A stretch of 30,000 nucleotides of DNA from positions 1 through 30,000 of the forward strand of contig JAHBMJ010005097.1 in NCBI GenBank assembly GCA_018398765.1, in the 5' to 3' direction. Shown piece by piece: positions 10,022 to 21,541 of the stretch; position 1 is the stretch's first letter, and every line of letters starts with the position of its first letter. The notes beneath the pieces were generated by a model that was not told where the DNA came from, searched no databases, and worked only from the letters and a program-made list of their open reading frames with translations. Origin of the DNA: Chromera velia. Lineage: Eukaryota; Sar; Chromeraceae. A program made the translations under genes and the position numbers.

Positions 10022-10279
10022 ACCTAAGCTAGAACCTGGGACTTGATACGTTATTGACTCTCGGACTGACTTAGAGACTAAGTGAAATCATGTCAGTATT
10101 CACCTAGGTGTTGACTTCGATTTTTTTTGTCTGCGTGAACACGTTTAGAAACAAAAAAAAATACTAAATGGGGTAAATGCTCTTTTTTTTTTTTGGTATT
10201 GGTCGCCTAGGCTGGCAACTTCATGCATGATGCATGCAGGAGCAAGTCGGCTCCCCCCAAAAATGAATTACTCTAGTAA

Positions 10280-11651
10280 TTACTTCCCCTTCCGCTTTCC
10301 TCCTTTCGTCTTCTTTCCCTTTTTTTGCACCTTTTTGCCCTTATTTCCCCCGTTTCCTTTTTCTCCCTTCTCTCCCGACCCCCTTGAAATTCCTTCTCCC
10401 CCTTCTTCTGTTTCCCCGCCCTCTTCTGCCTCCTCGACCTCCTCCCCTTCAACTTCCTCCTCCTCCCCTTCCCCCTCTACATCCTCTCCCTCTGCTCCCT
10501 CCACCGTCTTGTCCTTCTCAGAGTATTCAACGGCACAAGAAAGCTCCTTGAAAGACTGCTTCACCTTCACCACCACTGGAACGGGAGGGGGGGCAGACGA
10601 AGAAGAGGCTCCCCCACCCTCAGCACCACTCTCCGCAGGCATCATACCACTAACCGCAGCCTCGCCCTCACCCTCACCCTCAACCTCCATTGCCTCAACT
10701 GCCCCAGCAGGAAGGGGTGGAGGCTCGAAGTACGGAATGCGACCGCGCTGCCAGTCGTAAATCATGATACGAGCAGCGATTTGGATGTCGGGTTCTCCGC
10801 CTTTCAGCAACTTGCCCATCTTCCTCGCGAGGACTTCAAGAAACTCCTCCGCGTTTGCGTATTCCAGATCGGCAGGGAGGCCGTACCTGAACGAAAGAGA
10901 GGAACAGTGAGAGCTTGCATGCGTCGACACAACAGGGCGGGTCACAGAGCGGCACAGATGGAAAAGTGAAGGAGGGCAAGACAGTGAAGTGTGAGGAAAA
11001 TTTCCTGTGCATGCCGTGTTCGAGACAACATTTCTGGTGCAGTCAGTCACAGGCTTGTGCGTGTGTCACAAGAGAGGCCGAAGAGACAAGCGGTCCTGCA
11101 AAAAAAAACAACGTTTTTTGAACCACGAGTGTCGGGGTTGCTTCCGTTTTCTCCCTTACTTACCTCTTGAGCAGGTACTCCTTCTTGACCTTCTCGAGCA
11201 TCGTGTCGATGTAGTCCGCAGGCATCTCGACCTTCTCGGCCCTCACGACGCCACGAAGAACTTTCATGGCGTTATCCTGAGAAGAGAAGAGAAGAGAAGA
11301 GAAGAGAAGAGAAGAAGGAACACACACACAGGCCAGGAGGGAGGGGAGCACAGAAAATCAGAGGGACGGCAAGGGATTTCTAGTGCACACGAAAACCAAA
11401 ATACTGTAAGCATCTCTTTCGCAGGAAGGCAGAGACAGACTAATGGACGGAGGAGACTCATGAGGAGATAGATGCTTACGGAAAGCTTACAAAGCATTGC
11501 CGCGTCTTACGGAAAGCTTACAAAGCATTGCCGCGTCTTACGGAAAGCTTACAAAGCATAGCCGCGTCTATCGAATCTCTTATGCCGGAATGAGAAGATC
11601 GATGCAAGCAACAAAAGCCGAAAAAGTCTGCCCCCTGTGTCCCCTCACCCA

Positions 11652-11736
<85 letters not shown>

Positions 11737-13555
11737 AGTACGTACCTGACACGCGGGATCCGAGGGCACGACTCCCGGGCAATCGATCAGGTAGATTTTG
11801 TTCGTCAGTGTGACGTATTGCCAGACCTTCGTCTCACCCGGAATCGGGGCAACTTTGCACACCTGAAGGGAAGGAGGGAATAAATCAGGTACGGAAGACG
11901 AAAAGAAAGAAACGATTTGCACAGTACATGCAGACCGCATCGTTGATCCATTGTCGAGGAACGACATGACACCCCGGAGTTGAAGAAGTGGGCTCCGCAT
12001 GTGTTTGACGAGAAAACGATTGAACTGTTTGTCTGTCAACTTCCGGTCCGATGAACTGTTTTCCTGGCAACAAGCGTGGTACAGCTCCTGCCTGCCTGCC
12101 TGCCTGACCTTTTTCTTCTTGAGTGTGTTGATGACCGACGATTTCCCGACGTTGGGGAATCCAATGAACCCCACAGACACGTGCTTCCTGTCCTTCATCA
12201 GCTGTGCGTACTGCCTCAGAAGGTTGATCAGGGCCTGCTTCCCAAACGCATTCGTGAGAGACGAATGGAAGGCGAGGGTCGGGAACTCACGGGAGAGAAC
12301 CTTCACCCACCGCCGTGTGGCCCAGGTCGGGATCAGGTCAACCTGAAAGAAGTGAATGAAGGTCAGTGAAGGCAGAAGAGAAGACACAGATCTCGCTTTG
12401 TATGCTCAATCACGCTGCCCGTGAGAATACAAAAATGGGATGGCCAAAGAGAAAAAACAAAAAAGGAAAAGAACATTTGAGATGGAGGGAGAAATCCTCA
12501 CAAGGAGAGACGCATATAGTGACATCTAGAAGAAATCCGTGGAGAGACTGCAACAAAGAAGCTGTCCTTCTGTCAGTCCACACAGGCACCCACCCGCATC
12601 TACTCTCCTTCCTCCTTTCCCAGCTGCCCTCCTCGCTCATACACACAACTCCGTTCCCTCTTTTGCAGGATCAAATCGCCAGAACGGTGAAGCATTGAAG
12701 AGGTGACAACAACAAAAAACACACACAGAACGGACGAGCCTGCGCATTCCCCCCACTCGTACACACCTTGTTCATCAGCAAGACGATGTGCTTGTGAGGT
12801 CTGTCCTTCCGAATGCTTCTCTCAAGAAATTGGCATCGAGTTCCCATCGGGTCGCGTGCGTCAATGACCATCACAATGACGTCCGAGGAGTCTACCACTT
12901 TGTAGAGCTCTGCCCAGATACGTCTGGACGTTCCGGCATCAAACACCCTCTCGTTCACGTATGACTTTTCTCCATACTCTCCCGTGTCTCTCACAAGATT
13001 TGAATCTTTCTCTTCCGAATACTTCTCTCCCGACTCATCTGCCTTCTCGACCAGAGCCTCCAAGTCGGAGCTCTCGATCTTCGGTCTCTTTCTCTGTGCC
13101 TTCTTTCCAAAGGTCTCCTCGAATGACTCCACAGACAACAGGTTCATTGCAGCTGGCTTTGAAGGCTCAGTGAGCAGTGCCATCGGCAGTTTGGATCTCT
13201 TCAGAATCACGCTGTAGGGATCGTTGGCTGCCTTGGACATCTCTTCACGGAATGTAGCCAGCTTGCCCTGAGACGCCACACGGGTGTTCCCGAACCACCG
13301 TCTGTCCGGCTGAATTCGGACAACTGTGTTCGGGTCTTTGTGACGTGCTGCCTCGTCAGGCTTGCCTCTGTACATATTGAGGCGGTTAATGGTGGCCTTG
13401 GACCTGTAGAAGCCTGCTTTCTTGGAGTCTGGCAGGGCTCTGTCCGGATTCGTGGAAGCATTGCTGCTTGAGAAGGCCTTGCCTTTCTGTGCAGCCGAAG
13501 ACTTTGCCACACGGTTCTTGTTAACCTTTCCGTTCTTCGTACCTTTCTTCACCAT
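10280..13555 (-). CDS. GNL2: Nucleolar GTP-binding protein 2 (GNL2/NOG2), 5 exons
   Basis: Circularly permuted GTPase that acts in nucleolar and nuclear pre-60S ribosome maturation. Exons (minus strand): 13555-12767, 12342-12109, 11862-11746, 11276-11164, 10886-10280; all introns are GT-AG, phases 0, 0, 0 and 2. The joined frame encodes 619 residues. An N-terminal NGP1NT-type region comes first. GTPase motifs then appear in permuted order: G5 DARDPMGTR (~232-240), G4 NKVD (~262-265, split by intron 1), G1 GFPNVGKSS (~324-332), G3 DCPG (~368-371). A conserved helical part follows ([18 protein letters not shown]). The tail is Glu/Gly-rich and then Lys-rich, usual for this family. The start is ATG at 13555, preceding [10 protein letters not shown]; the frame upstream has only a GTG. 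Length lies between the yeast (~486) and human (~731) proteins. Introns carry repeats, including a long (UG)n next to the third donor. Confidence 0.96.
11281..11314. repeat. (GAAGA)n microsatellite inside GNL2 intron 3
   Basis: AGAGAAGAGAAG-type 5 bp repeats on the + strand. On the GNL2 transcript this is a CUCUU tract directly before the exon 4 acceptor, so it also serves as the polypyrimidine tract. Confidence 0.85.
11476..11568. repeat. 3 x 31 bp tandem repeat in GNL2 intron 3
   Basis: The unit begins TTACGGAAAGCTTACAAAGC and ends ATTGCCGCGTC. Copies lie at 11476-11506, 11507-11537 and 11538-11568. The first two are identical and the third has one substitution. It lies wholly in the intron. 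Confidence 0.97.
11655..11733. repeat. (CA)n microsatellite in GNL2 intron 3
   Basis: Two (AC)n runs separated by CCTCACTCGC. In the GNL2 transcript these are (UG)n tracts beginning about a dozen bases after the third 5' splice site (GTACGT at 11745 downward). Confidence 0.95.
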
Positions 13556-14133
13556 TTTGAACAGAGTGAGCGGACAGGGAAGACTCACGAGAGAGGGGGG
13601 GGATCAAAGTGCAGTAAAAATCGGTTCACGGGGAAGCCGATTACGACAAAACAACACTGATCATCAAGCAGGAAACAACTTCAGGTCCACTCCAGCACCT
13701 GTTGAAGGAAGGAGCAGAACAAGTAACTTGGGAAGCTGTGATCTGCAGCGTGAACTGGACTGCAAAGCTTTTTTTAAGAGGAGACTGCCCCATGCACTGT
13801 CAGTAGGTGGTGAAGGTGGTAAATCGGTTTAATATTAAAAATATGGGCCGGAGGGCCCCATGCATGCACGCAGACGGGCATGCCGGGGCCTTTAACAAAA
13901 ACCGCCAGTTGCGGAGACGCCCCAATGTCCACAAACTGTCTGTGACTTTCCTTCGCGGTCCATTGCATGAGCCTGACGCGTCTTGAAGAAGTCTGAAGGG
14001 TGCATTTCTGCTTTTCACCTGACTGGACAGGTTCTTGTGTCGAAAGAGCGGCGTTCAAGGCAGCGGGGACATTGCAGGACATTTACGAGCATTTTAGTTG
14101 CCCTTTGACCCTTTTTCCCGCCTCTCTTGCAAG
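13556..14133. promoter_or_regulatory. Shared 578 bp intergenic region between GNL2 and eIF3h (putative bidirectional promoter)
   Basis: The start codons of the two divergent genes are 578 bp apart with no other gene between them. No TATA box is obvious at a convincing distance from either start. 5' UTRs or untranslated exons of both genes must also lie here. Bidirectional activity is inferred from the layout alone. Confidence 0.5.
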
Positions 14134-15833
14134 ATGGCCACCTTTGCACGGGGCACCAACTTTGAGTTGGTGGTGGATGCGATGGTTTTGTTGAAAATCA
14201 TGAAGCACTACAGAGAGCACTTCCCCGTTCTCGTGTCCGGATACCTTCTGGGTCTGGATCGTGAGAACAAGCTCGAGATCACCAGCTGCTTCGAGACGCC
14301 CGCCAAGACAGATGAGGATGAGAGAGAGCATGACATTGCGAAGTACCAAGACGACATGCTGAAGGTCTTGGAGGAGGTGCACGGTGATAATAACATCATC
14401 GGGTGGTACCAGTGCGTGTATTTGGGGTCTTACCTTCGAGACCCCACCATGATTGAGACTCAGTGCGAGTACCAGGAATTGATTGAGAAGGCTGTGGTGC
14501 TTGTATACGACCCTCAGCAGACCTCAGTGGGCAAGTTTCCCTTCAGGGCTCTCAGAGTGTCTGATGCCTTCATGAGAAGGAGAAGGACAGCCCAGAGCGC
14601 CCAGCCCCCCAAACCCCTCGACCTTCACAGCATGACGGCTGCAGATGTGTTGGAGGAAGTGCCCCTGAAACTTCGTAACACCTTTCTCATGGAAGCGTTC
14701 CTGTCAACCTGGGCCCTTCCCACGGCAGACAGAGAGCAGGCTCTGTTCACAGGGCTGAAACTGAACAACCAGCAGTTTCTCGAGAAGCATGTGTCTCTAC
14801 TGACCCAGGCGGTGGATGATCTGCAGTCTGAGCAGGTGAAGATGCAGGGGTATGAGAGGAATTTGTTCAGAATGCAAATGAGGAAGGCGAGAGGGGAGGC
14901 GGCAGACGACCGGAAAGCGGTTGCACCTTCTCAACTTGACTCCATGCTCATCTCCTCGCAAGTGGGATCTTACTGCAAGCAGGTCTGTCTGTTTTCTCTG
15001 ATTGTCCTGTCCCTGCGTCTTCCGTTCTAGTCTGTCCCGCCCCCTCCCCCTGACTCTCTGTCCCCTACCTACCCTTCTTTATCCCTGTCTGCCTATGCGT
15101 ATTTTTGTGCGTTTCTGTCCAGTTGTCTGATTGCCTGCAAAGGAAAGAAAAGAAAAGCAAACGCAATGAAGCCTGGCTGCCCGCGTGTCTGCATGTCTGT
15201 TTCTGATTCTGATCTACTCTTTGGCTCGGGTTGAATATTTGGTGCTGAAGTTTTTTCTTTCCTGCCGTCCCCCCACCTCTCCCTTGTTGCTCTGACCTTT
15301 TCTGGGTGGATAAATTAGTGCGCTTGTGAGTGCTCTGTGCACGTCGTCGTTTCTGTTAGAGGGACGCTCTATCCTGGAATTTTTTCGACGAGTCGTTGTT
15401 TGCTCTCTGTCCCTCTCTGTCCCTTGTCTTGCCTTCCCCCTTCTCTCTCTCTCTTTCTCCCTCCCTCTCTGTCTCTCTCTCTTTTCTCTCTCTCTCTCTC
15501 TCTCTCACGACACTCTCCCGCGTACCTCTTCTGCGTCAGTCGTGACCGTCTTTCGAATTCTTTTCTCACGCTGGTTTCAACTCGCAACCTCAGTCTGTCG
15601 GCCATTCTGTCGGCACCCATGCGAATGTGCGCATGCTTCTCTTCTACATGTGTCCCTGTTGGTTCGATCCTCTCTCTGAATTTATTTGTGAATTCCGTCA
15701 CGCATCATCTCCTTGCTGTGTGCCTATCTGCTCGTCTGTCTGTCTGCAGCTGGAAGCACATGCAGGAGGGTCGATGGGAAAGATGATGCTCTTGAAGAAG
15801 GCTGCGCACAACGACAGAGAGGCCAAGGAGTAA
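14134..15833 (+). CDS. EIF3H: Eukaryotic translation initiation factor 3 subunit h (eIF3h), 2 exons
   Basis: MPN-domain subunit of the eIF3 complex, which supports mRNA recruitment to the 40S ribosome in the cytosol. Exon 1 is 14134-14982 (283 codons, phase 0) and exon 2 is 15750-15833. The product has 310 residues, a little short of the human ~352. The MPN fold covers roughly residues 8-150: VVLLKIMKHYREHFP is not exact here, but the visible blocks LVSGYLLGLD, LEITSCFETP, IIGWYQCVYLGSYL and AVVLVYDPQQTSVG align with the family. The zinc-binding JAMM residues are absent, as is normal for eIF3h. The C-terminal half is helical. ATG at 14134 in AAGATGGCC is chosen; the frame extends upstream only to a TTG. 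Exon 2 is short and less conserved, but its CAG acceptor, phase and stop all fit. Confidence 0.93.
14983..15749 (+). other. eIF3h intron with (CT)n tract
   Basis: A 767 nt GT-AG intron, pyrimidine-rich throughout, with a CTCTCT microsatellite at about 15440-15507. Without splicing the frame would end at TAG 15028 after a non-conserved tail. Confidence 0.8.
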
Positions 15834-16080
15834 TTGAATTAAGGGTTGTTATGCGAAGAGGGCGCGCATGTGAGGATGTAGCGAGTTTTGAAGACACGTG
15901 CGGCTGCTAAATGCACACATGAATCATTGCAGCGTTCAGTTTTTTGCCTCCTGTGGAGACTGCATCTCATGTAAAGGGGGCATCAATTCAAAAGAATTCA
16001 ACCAACTTGTGGGTAGATCGACACTTGTGAGGGACTTCATGACAGAAGCTTGTGTGTTTGTTGCTTGCGTACCGATTTTG
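15834..16080. other. Downstream flank of eIF3h
   Basis: Probable 3' UTR and flank. No conserved frame and no clear AATAAA signal. Confidence 0.4.
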
Positions 16081-17760
16081 TGAGGGATCCAATCGCACAG
16101 GTCGATCAATCAATCAATCAGCCTGAGTCAAGCTGAGTCAACCAATCAATCAATCACTCAATCATACTGGCTAGCATACTGGTAGTGTAAATTGACCTAG
16201 AAATTAACTCGTAATCAATCCAAAAGCTCGAGTTTAATAGTGTTTTAATACGTTTTGATGATTTGATCAGTATAGTTTAATTATCTTTTGTTTTAGCTTC
16301 AAGTTCTGTTTCGTATTGTCCTATTTGTAAATTTAATAATACTAAATTATGAGTCAATCACTATCACAGGCTGCATCAAGCTGCTAACATTTTTTAAAAC
16401 TTAAAAAAAAATGTTTCTGACTAGGTTTCTGATATTTTAAATTACAGAACACCTAAAAAAAATTAAATTAATTTCATTAAATTTGATTTTTTTAAAAGAA
16501 TATATTGAAAAAATTATGTAGTTAACACTCAATCAACTTACTGTACTCAGGCTAGCTAACAGTAGACTTAGTATAGACTGTAGACTATACAGCGTCACTG
16601 CTTGCATGGCTCTCTAGATCACTGCATATCTAGACCAGTGCTAAAATCACTGTACTAGACTGAAATTTTTTTTTTAAGTTTAGTATCAACGTTTGCTTGA
16701 ATTGAATCTGGTTAAATGTACATATTTCTTTTAATTTCATCTGTTGTTTTCTGTGTTTAAACCTCCATTTATATACTTGCACTACTACTTGCATGTAAGA
16801 ATGTCTAGAAGAATGTTTTTCGGTTTTTCTTCTCTGTGAAATTGTGAGTGGGTGAATGACTGGGTGAGTGAGTGAGCGAAAGATGCATTTATGTGTACAA
16901 GTGTCTGTTTAAATCTGAATTATTCAAACACAGAGACAGACAGGCAGGCCGCATCGCTGATTGTTTTCGATCTTTGAAAAGGAAAATGTCGACTCAAACG
17001 GGGAGACGCTTCGATCGTCCTGGAAGACCGGGCGAGAAAAAGCGGGGAGGGGAGGGGGTTGGGGCGGAGAATAGAAAAAGAAAGGGGCACATACGTTCCT
17101 TTCTCTCCTAGATTTTCTCACTTGCTTACTCCTTTTTTCTTTTTACCCTCTTGCTTTCTTATTTAGCAAGCCTCGTCTGACTCAAGTTCTTTTCTTCGCT
17201 TTGTGTTTCAATTTCAATCCTGTTTCTTGTTCTTTCTCCAATCGCTTCACCCTCTCCACCTGGAGAGAATGGAATGGGCCTTCATCAAAAGAAAATGGGA
17301 AAAGAAGACTCCAATACCTGAACGTCTTTTCCGCACACTTCTATTCGTTTGGTCTACTTAATTCAAACAACCAACTAAGCAAAGGAAATTAAGTGGAAAC
17401 AAACAACCCTTTCCTCGTCTCCCACAGCTCGTCGCCAGAGCTTTAAAGACGACATATGCTGCGGTGCACAGGCAACGAGATAAATATACCGATTCTTATG
17501 TTTCTTTCTTTCTTTTCAGAACCGGTAGTGACAGACAGGGGAAAGAAAATAATCTATCTCTCTTTCTACTCTGTTTTGAACTCTTGAAAAGAAGAGAAAA
17601 TCTCTGCGTAGAAACACACGCATGCACGCTTGTTGAATAAAACCCCTGAAGGGCGACCCTCCGTTCCCCTTTTCCGATACAAGGCCGCCCGCCTGCACCC
17701 CATGCCGCATCGATTCGTCTTGGTCACTTAAATGATCGTCAAGCACTCGTCATGCAACAG
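16081..17760. other. Intergenic spacer between convergent eIF3h and MFS genes
   Basis: 16100-16165 holds (ATCA)n units plus a doubled GAGTCAAGCTGAGTCAA motif. 16200-16800 is strongly AT-rich with A and T runs. 16800-17760 returns to balanced composition with short, unconvincing frames and a (CT)n run at 17760-17780. No gene or RNA could be supported. Confidence 0.5.
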
Positions 17761-17792
17761 GCTCTCTCTCTCTCTCTCTCGATCTCGCTTAT

Positions 17793-18003
17793 TTATGTCT
17801 TCTTCACTGCCGCCGCTCCCTTCTCGACAAATTCGACCCCGAACAGCGGCAGGGAGGCAGCCAAAATGAGCGTGACGGAGAGACAGGAGGCAATCAGGTA
17901 AGTCACTCCGGTAGTCCCCAACGCTCTGCACACACGAAGACACACACACCAAGACACACACACAGACACAGACACAGACACACACACACACACACACATA
18001 CAT

Positions 18004-18054
<51 letters not shown>

Positions 18055-18066
18055 CACACACACACA

Positions 18067-18103
<37 letters not shown>

Positions 18104-18688
18104 TCACCCACACATGATGGCCTAAAAGACTAGATATAAAACAGATGAACACACAAAAAGAAAGACAGTCAGGCAAGTAACGTTCCTTCCTTCGTTCAAT
18201 CGCTTGATCAAGGCACTCACCCCAAAAGGGCCTTTGCGAGGAATGCACATCCAATCGACCCTGCCATTTGCGACAGGTAGATGAAACCGTACGTTGTTCC
18301 TGCACACACGAACGAACGAACGGACTCACACGCACACGCAGGTGTGAACGCAGACAGATAGAAAGACACCCACCCGTCCAACAAAAGGAGACCGGAGAGG
18401 GGCTTGCTGCCGGAAAGAACACGGATTTCGCATTTTCAGCCCACACAACGTAGACAAACAAGAAGGGATGCCCTGCATCGATCATGTACTTCAGGCAGGC
18501 AGAGAAACAGAGAGTCAGACAGACAAGTGGAAGGAACACCTCGCCACCAAAAGCACAAAAAACCCATGCACACTAGCGTGGGTCGAAGGGGGAAGGCAAG
18601 AGGAGGAACACACAGAGACGCAAAAAACGAATAACATGAAGGATGGAGCGACCAACGCTTTGACCAGGAGAACTTCATACACGTACTC

Positions 18689-18724
<36 letters not shown>

Positions 18725-20856
18725 GTACCCAAGTAAAGCCTCCCGAATTTGAGTGCTGTTGCTGCTGGGAACAAAGAGAAGTTTCCTCCCAGAGTGAAGA
18801 AGTTGAGGCAACACCAGAACGCGTAGATATGAACGTTCAACTTGGCCATAAAAGTGAACGTCGCCATTGCAAACACCCACACAGCTGTCATTGTCATCTG
18901 CAGCATCGATTCATGACGAAAAAACAAACAAACTTTGTTGAGTGCATGTTTGTTGTGGACGACAATCGTTATCGATATTTCCCCCCCTTCTCATCCCACC
19001 TCTTCATTGCCTCCCAGAACAGACAAAGAAGGTAGAGATCGCTGTCCACCACGAAAAAACTGTCAACTAACAAACCAAGAAAAACCATGGACACGCGCTC
19101 CCTCCCCTTTCTATGAAATGCGGAACAGTAGCAGAGAGACCTGGGGAAAAATTGAAGCACCAACGACCAGACGGAAGAGATTCACCCCAGTGGTCACAGA
19201 AGCAGAGATGAACGTTCAAATTCCCCTAATCCGAAAAACCAGAACCACACGACGCAACAGTAAGAGATGAACCCACCAGAGAGAACCTGAAGCTTGCAGT
19301 ATCGGCAAGCCCCCCCCAGAAGACCCGACCCAGAGCATTGAACATCGAGGCCACGGAACCTGATTGATTCAGTGCATGACAAAAGGAAGTGTCATGCAGT
19401 TAGATGAAGAGACTTCTTGTATTCTTTTCGTTCTTGTACCGTCAAGCGGGAGCACACGCCGACTCACTTACCCCCGCTCTCTCGCTCTCTCTCACACACA
19501 CAGAGTCAAAATGGATCCTTTCTCACTACTCCTTTCAGCACCCTTGCTGCCGCGTCACAGCCTTAGTTGAATCTCTGGATTTTGCGGTCGAAAGGAACAG
19601 AAAAAGGCGCAAAGACAAACGAACAGTCTCACACAGAACGAGAGAAACAAAGTCACACAGAAAGACGCCATCCATATCCCAAACAATCGTGTACAGAGGG
19701 AAGCACGTTCAAACACCTGCTCTCCCATTCCTTGTTTTTTCCAAGAGCCGTGACGCACTGGCACGTTCAATGTGCTTTGTTTGTTGGTGGAAGAAGTGTC
19801 CAGAAAGGTTCATCCATCCGAGTTCCTTCACTCACTCAACGAATCAACATACTCACCGATCAGAGAGAGAGTCCCGTCGGAGTGCCCGCTCCCCAAAATC
19901 TTCCAGAAGGTCGCGGTGAAAGCGATACCCAGACCGTTCAAGAAGAACATAACCCACAGGAGCCAAAACTCCGCAGTCTTCGCGGCCTCCTGGGGGGGGA
20001 CGTCCGTGACTGGGGCAGGAGGTTCGTGTGTGGGGGGCGAGAGCGTGTTGTAGCTTGCTACTCTCTCCCTCTTGGTTTCTCCTAGAGGAGCCTGAGGCGG
20101 TTGCTTCATCATATACACGGTCACTATCTGTGTGAGCAGATAGCATGTTGCAAGGATGGGGAAGGTATTCGGGACTCTGGAGAGGATACCAGGATCCGAA
20201 AAGTAAAGCTCGGACGGACTTGAGGGATGGGGTGTATCCGCTGGCAGGTTTTCCGGGTTGATGTACCTCGTTTGGACCTGATTGAAGAACAGCGCACCTG
20301 CCCCGAACCCTGCCGAGATAATCCCTGAAATCGCACCTTTGTATTCAGGCAGCCACTTCAGTGACGTTACGAGAGGCGCTGTATACCCGAGGCCTATTCC
20401 CGCCCCGTTGATGAGTCCGTAGGTGAAAATCATCAACGGGAATGACCACAAACAGTACTGCGTCACCCACACACCGAAGGACATCACCATTCCGCCCAGA
20501 AGCGCAGAGCTGCAGAGAGCAACAGTCACAGGGGAACTTGTTAATATGCAAACAGGCACACCAGTCCTCTTCATCCGTCTCTCAGACTGACTGACTGTCT
20601 GACTGACTCACGCTTGTGGTCCGTATCGTCTCTCGATGATTCCCCCAAGAGGCATGAACAGCGCCTGCCCGGTGAACAGAGCAGCGAAACCGAAGGCTGC
20701 ATCTTTCTGACGCACGCTTTCCAGTCCCTCCACCTCCCTCATGTACGACAGAATATACAGCTGGATATTTCCCCACGTGTAGAGGGTTCCCAAAGTGACC
20801 ATGTACAACGTCCCGGCCGCTGTGGCAGACAGCGCGCCCATCTTGCTCCCTTGCAT
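17793..20856 (-). CDS. Major facilitator superfamily transporter, oxalate:formate-antiporter-like, 6 exons
   Basis: Twelve-helix membrane carrier of the MFS, closest in style to the OFA (oxalate:formate antiporter) group; the substrate cannot be read from the sequence. Exons (minus strand): 20856-20612, 20509-19857, 19359-19277, 18897-18729, 18299-18221, 17925-17793. All introns are GT-AG and phases agree (2,1,0,1,2), giving 453 residues, normal for the family. Helix 1 holds LYMVTLGTLYTWGNIQLYIL. The loop 2-3 motif is GGIIERRYG (~71-79), with an equivalent GGLADTASFR in the second half. A Pro-rich cytosolic loop (PPTHEPPAPVTDVPP) splits the two six-helix halves, and helix 7 begins EFWLLWVMFFLNGLG. 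ATG at 20856 sits in AAGATGC. The third donor (GTGGGT at 19276) was chosen over a nearer GT because only it keeps the frame open. Introns carry (UG)n and (GUCU)n tracts. Confidence 0.88.
17935..18110. repeat. (CA)n/(CATA)n microsatellite in MFS intron 5
   Basis: Imperfect (AC)n with an embedded (CATA)n run at about 17997-18020. It fills most of a 295 nt intron and appears as (UG)n in the transporter transcript, ending a few bases before the exon 6 acceptor. Confidence 0.95.
18684..18722. repeat. (ACAG)n microsatellite at the donor of MFS intron 4
   Basis: About nine ACAG units. In the transcript this is (CUGU)n starting within eight bases of the 5' splice site GTACGT at 18728. Confidence 0.95.
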
Positions 20857-21541
20857 CTTGCTGTATGTTTGAAAAGTGTCGTCGTTGGTGCCAGCAATGA
20901 CTGCCCAGTGGCCTCAGGTGGAGAAGGAAGTCTCTCCGGCCACACCTCGCCTCGACAGGCTTCGAGTGCAGAGGCTGGAGACGCCAAACAAGCAGGAAGC
21001 AGCCCTGAGCTCGAATGCACCACAGTCAGTCCGGGACAAAAGGATGCCTCACGCGAACACTGGAATCGCTCAAATGCTTACACTTGCGTCTGTGAGACTG
21101 CCAAAAATTCTTCTGAAAATTGTTGGGCTTTGCTTGCAACAGCCTTGAAAGTTACGGAGAATGCATGGCATCTGCAATGATTCTGCATGGACTTTCGCGC
21201 GAAGCTTCGTGTCGCCGCAAATTGCCAGGGGTGATCATGCACTTTCACACTCTGAATCACCCCTACTTCAGACGAAAAAGGTCAGAGACGGCCTGTCTCC
21301 TTTCAGACTGAATGACCTGCTCGATGTGTGGGGAGTCACTTGCGGAGCTTCATGGCATGCAGAAAGGAAGAGGAATCTGCTGTGAATAGACTGCAGTAAT
21401 GTGCAATTTGCAGTCTTGAACACAAAGGGCAGGGATTTCATTTTCTAACGAGACAGACAACGTGGAGACGGTATAAGAGACGAGACACGCGTCACACACA
21501 TAGACACAAATTCCTTCATCGGTTCTTTGAGCGTCATCTCG
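20857..21541. promoter_or_regulatory. Shared 685 bp intergenic region between MFS and GH5 genes
   Basis: Separates the start codon of the minus-strand transporter from the inferred start of the plus-strand GH5 gene. Frames here on both strands are short and unlike known proteins. Promoters for both genes are expected here; none can be pinpointed. Confidence 0.4.

Larger units (their letters stand above)
8975..10218. mobile_element. 1.23 kb non-autonomous TIR element, CTAGG ends, with near-perfect 8-bp TSD
   Basis: The element body is 8983-10210. Left end CTAGGTGACCACTACAAAAA is matched by the reverse complement of the right end, CTAGGCGACCAATACCAAAA. The 8 bp outside the left end (GCCGGCAA, 8975-8982) match those outside the right end (GCTGGCAA, 10211-10218) at 7 of 8 positions, as expected of a target-site duplication. 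Two smaller inverted-repeat structures lie inside, at 9161-9399 and 9654-10013. No transposase-like frame exists. An 8-bp duplication fits hAT-like elements, but P-like or Merlin-like types cannot be excluded. Confidence 0.8.

Noticed and set aside
10227-10760. 177-codon plus-strand Ser/Pro-rich frame
   Set aside because: It is the antisense shadow of the GNL2 acidic and Lys-rich tail.
17728-18539. Cys/Val-rich minus-strand frames of 127 and 248 codons
   Set aside because: They read through the (CA)n tracts in MFS introns; only the last 44 codons (17925-17793) are a true exon.
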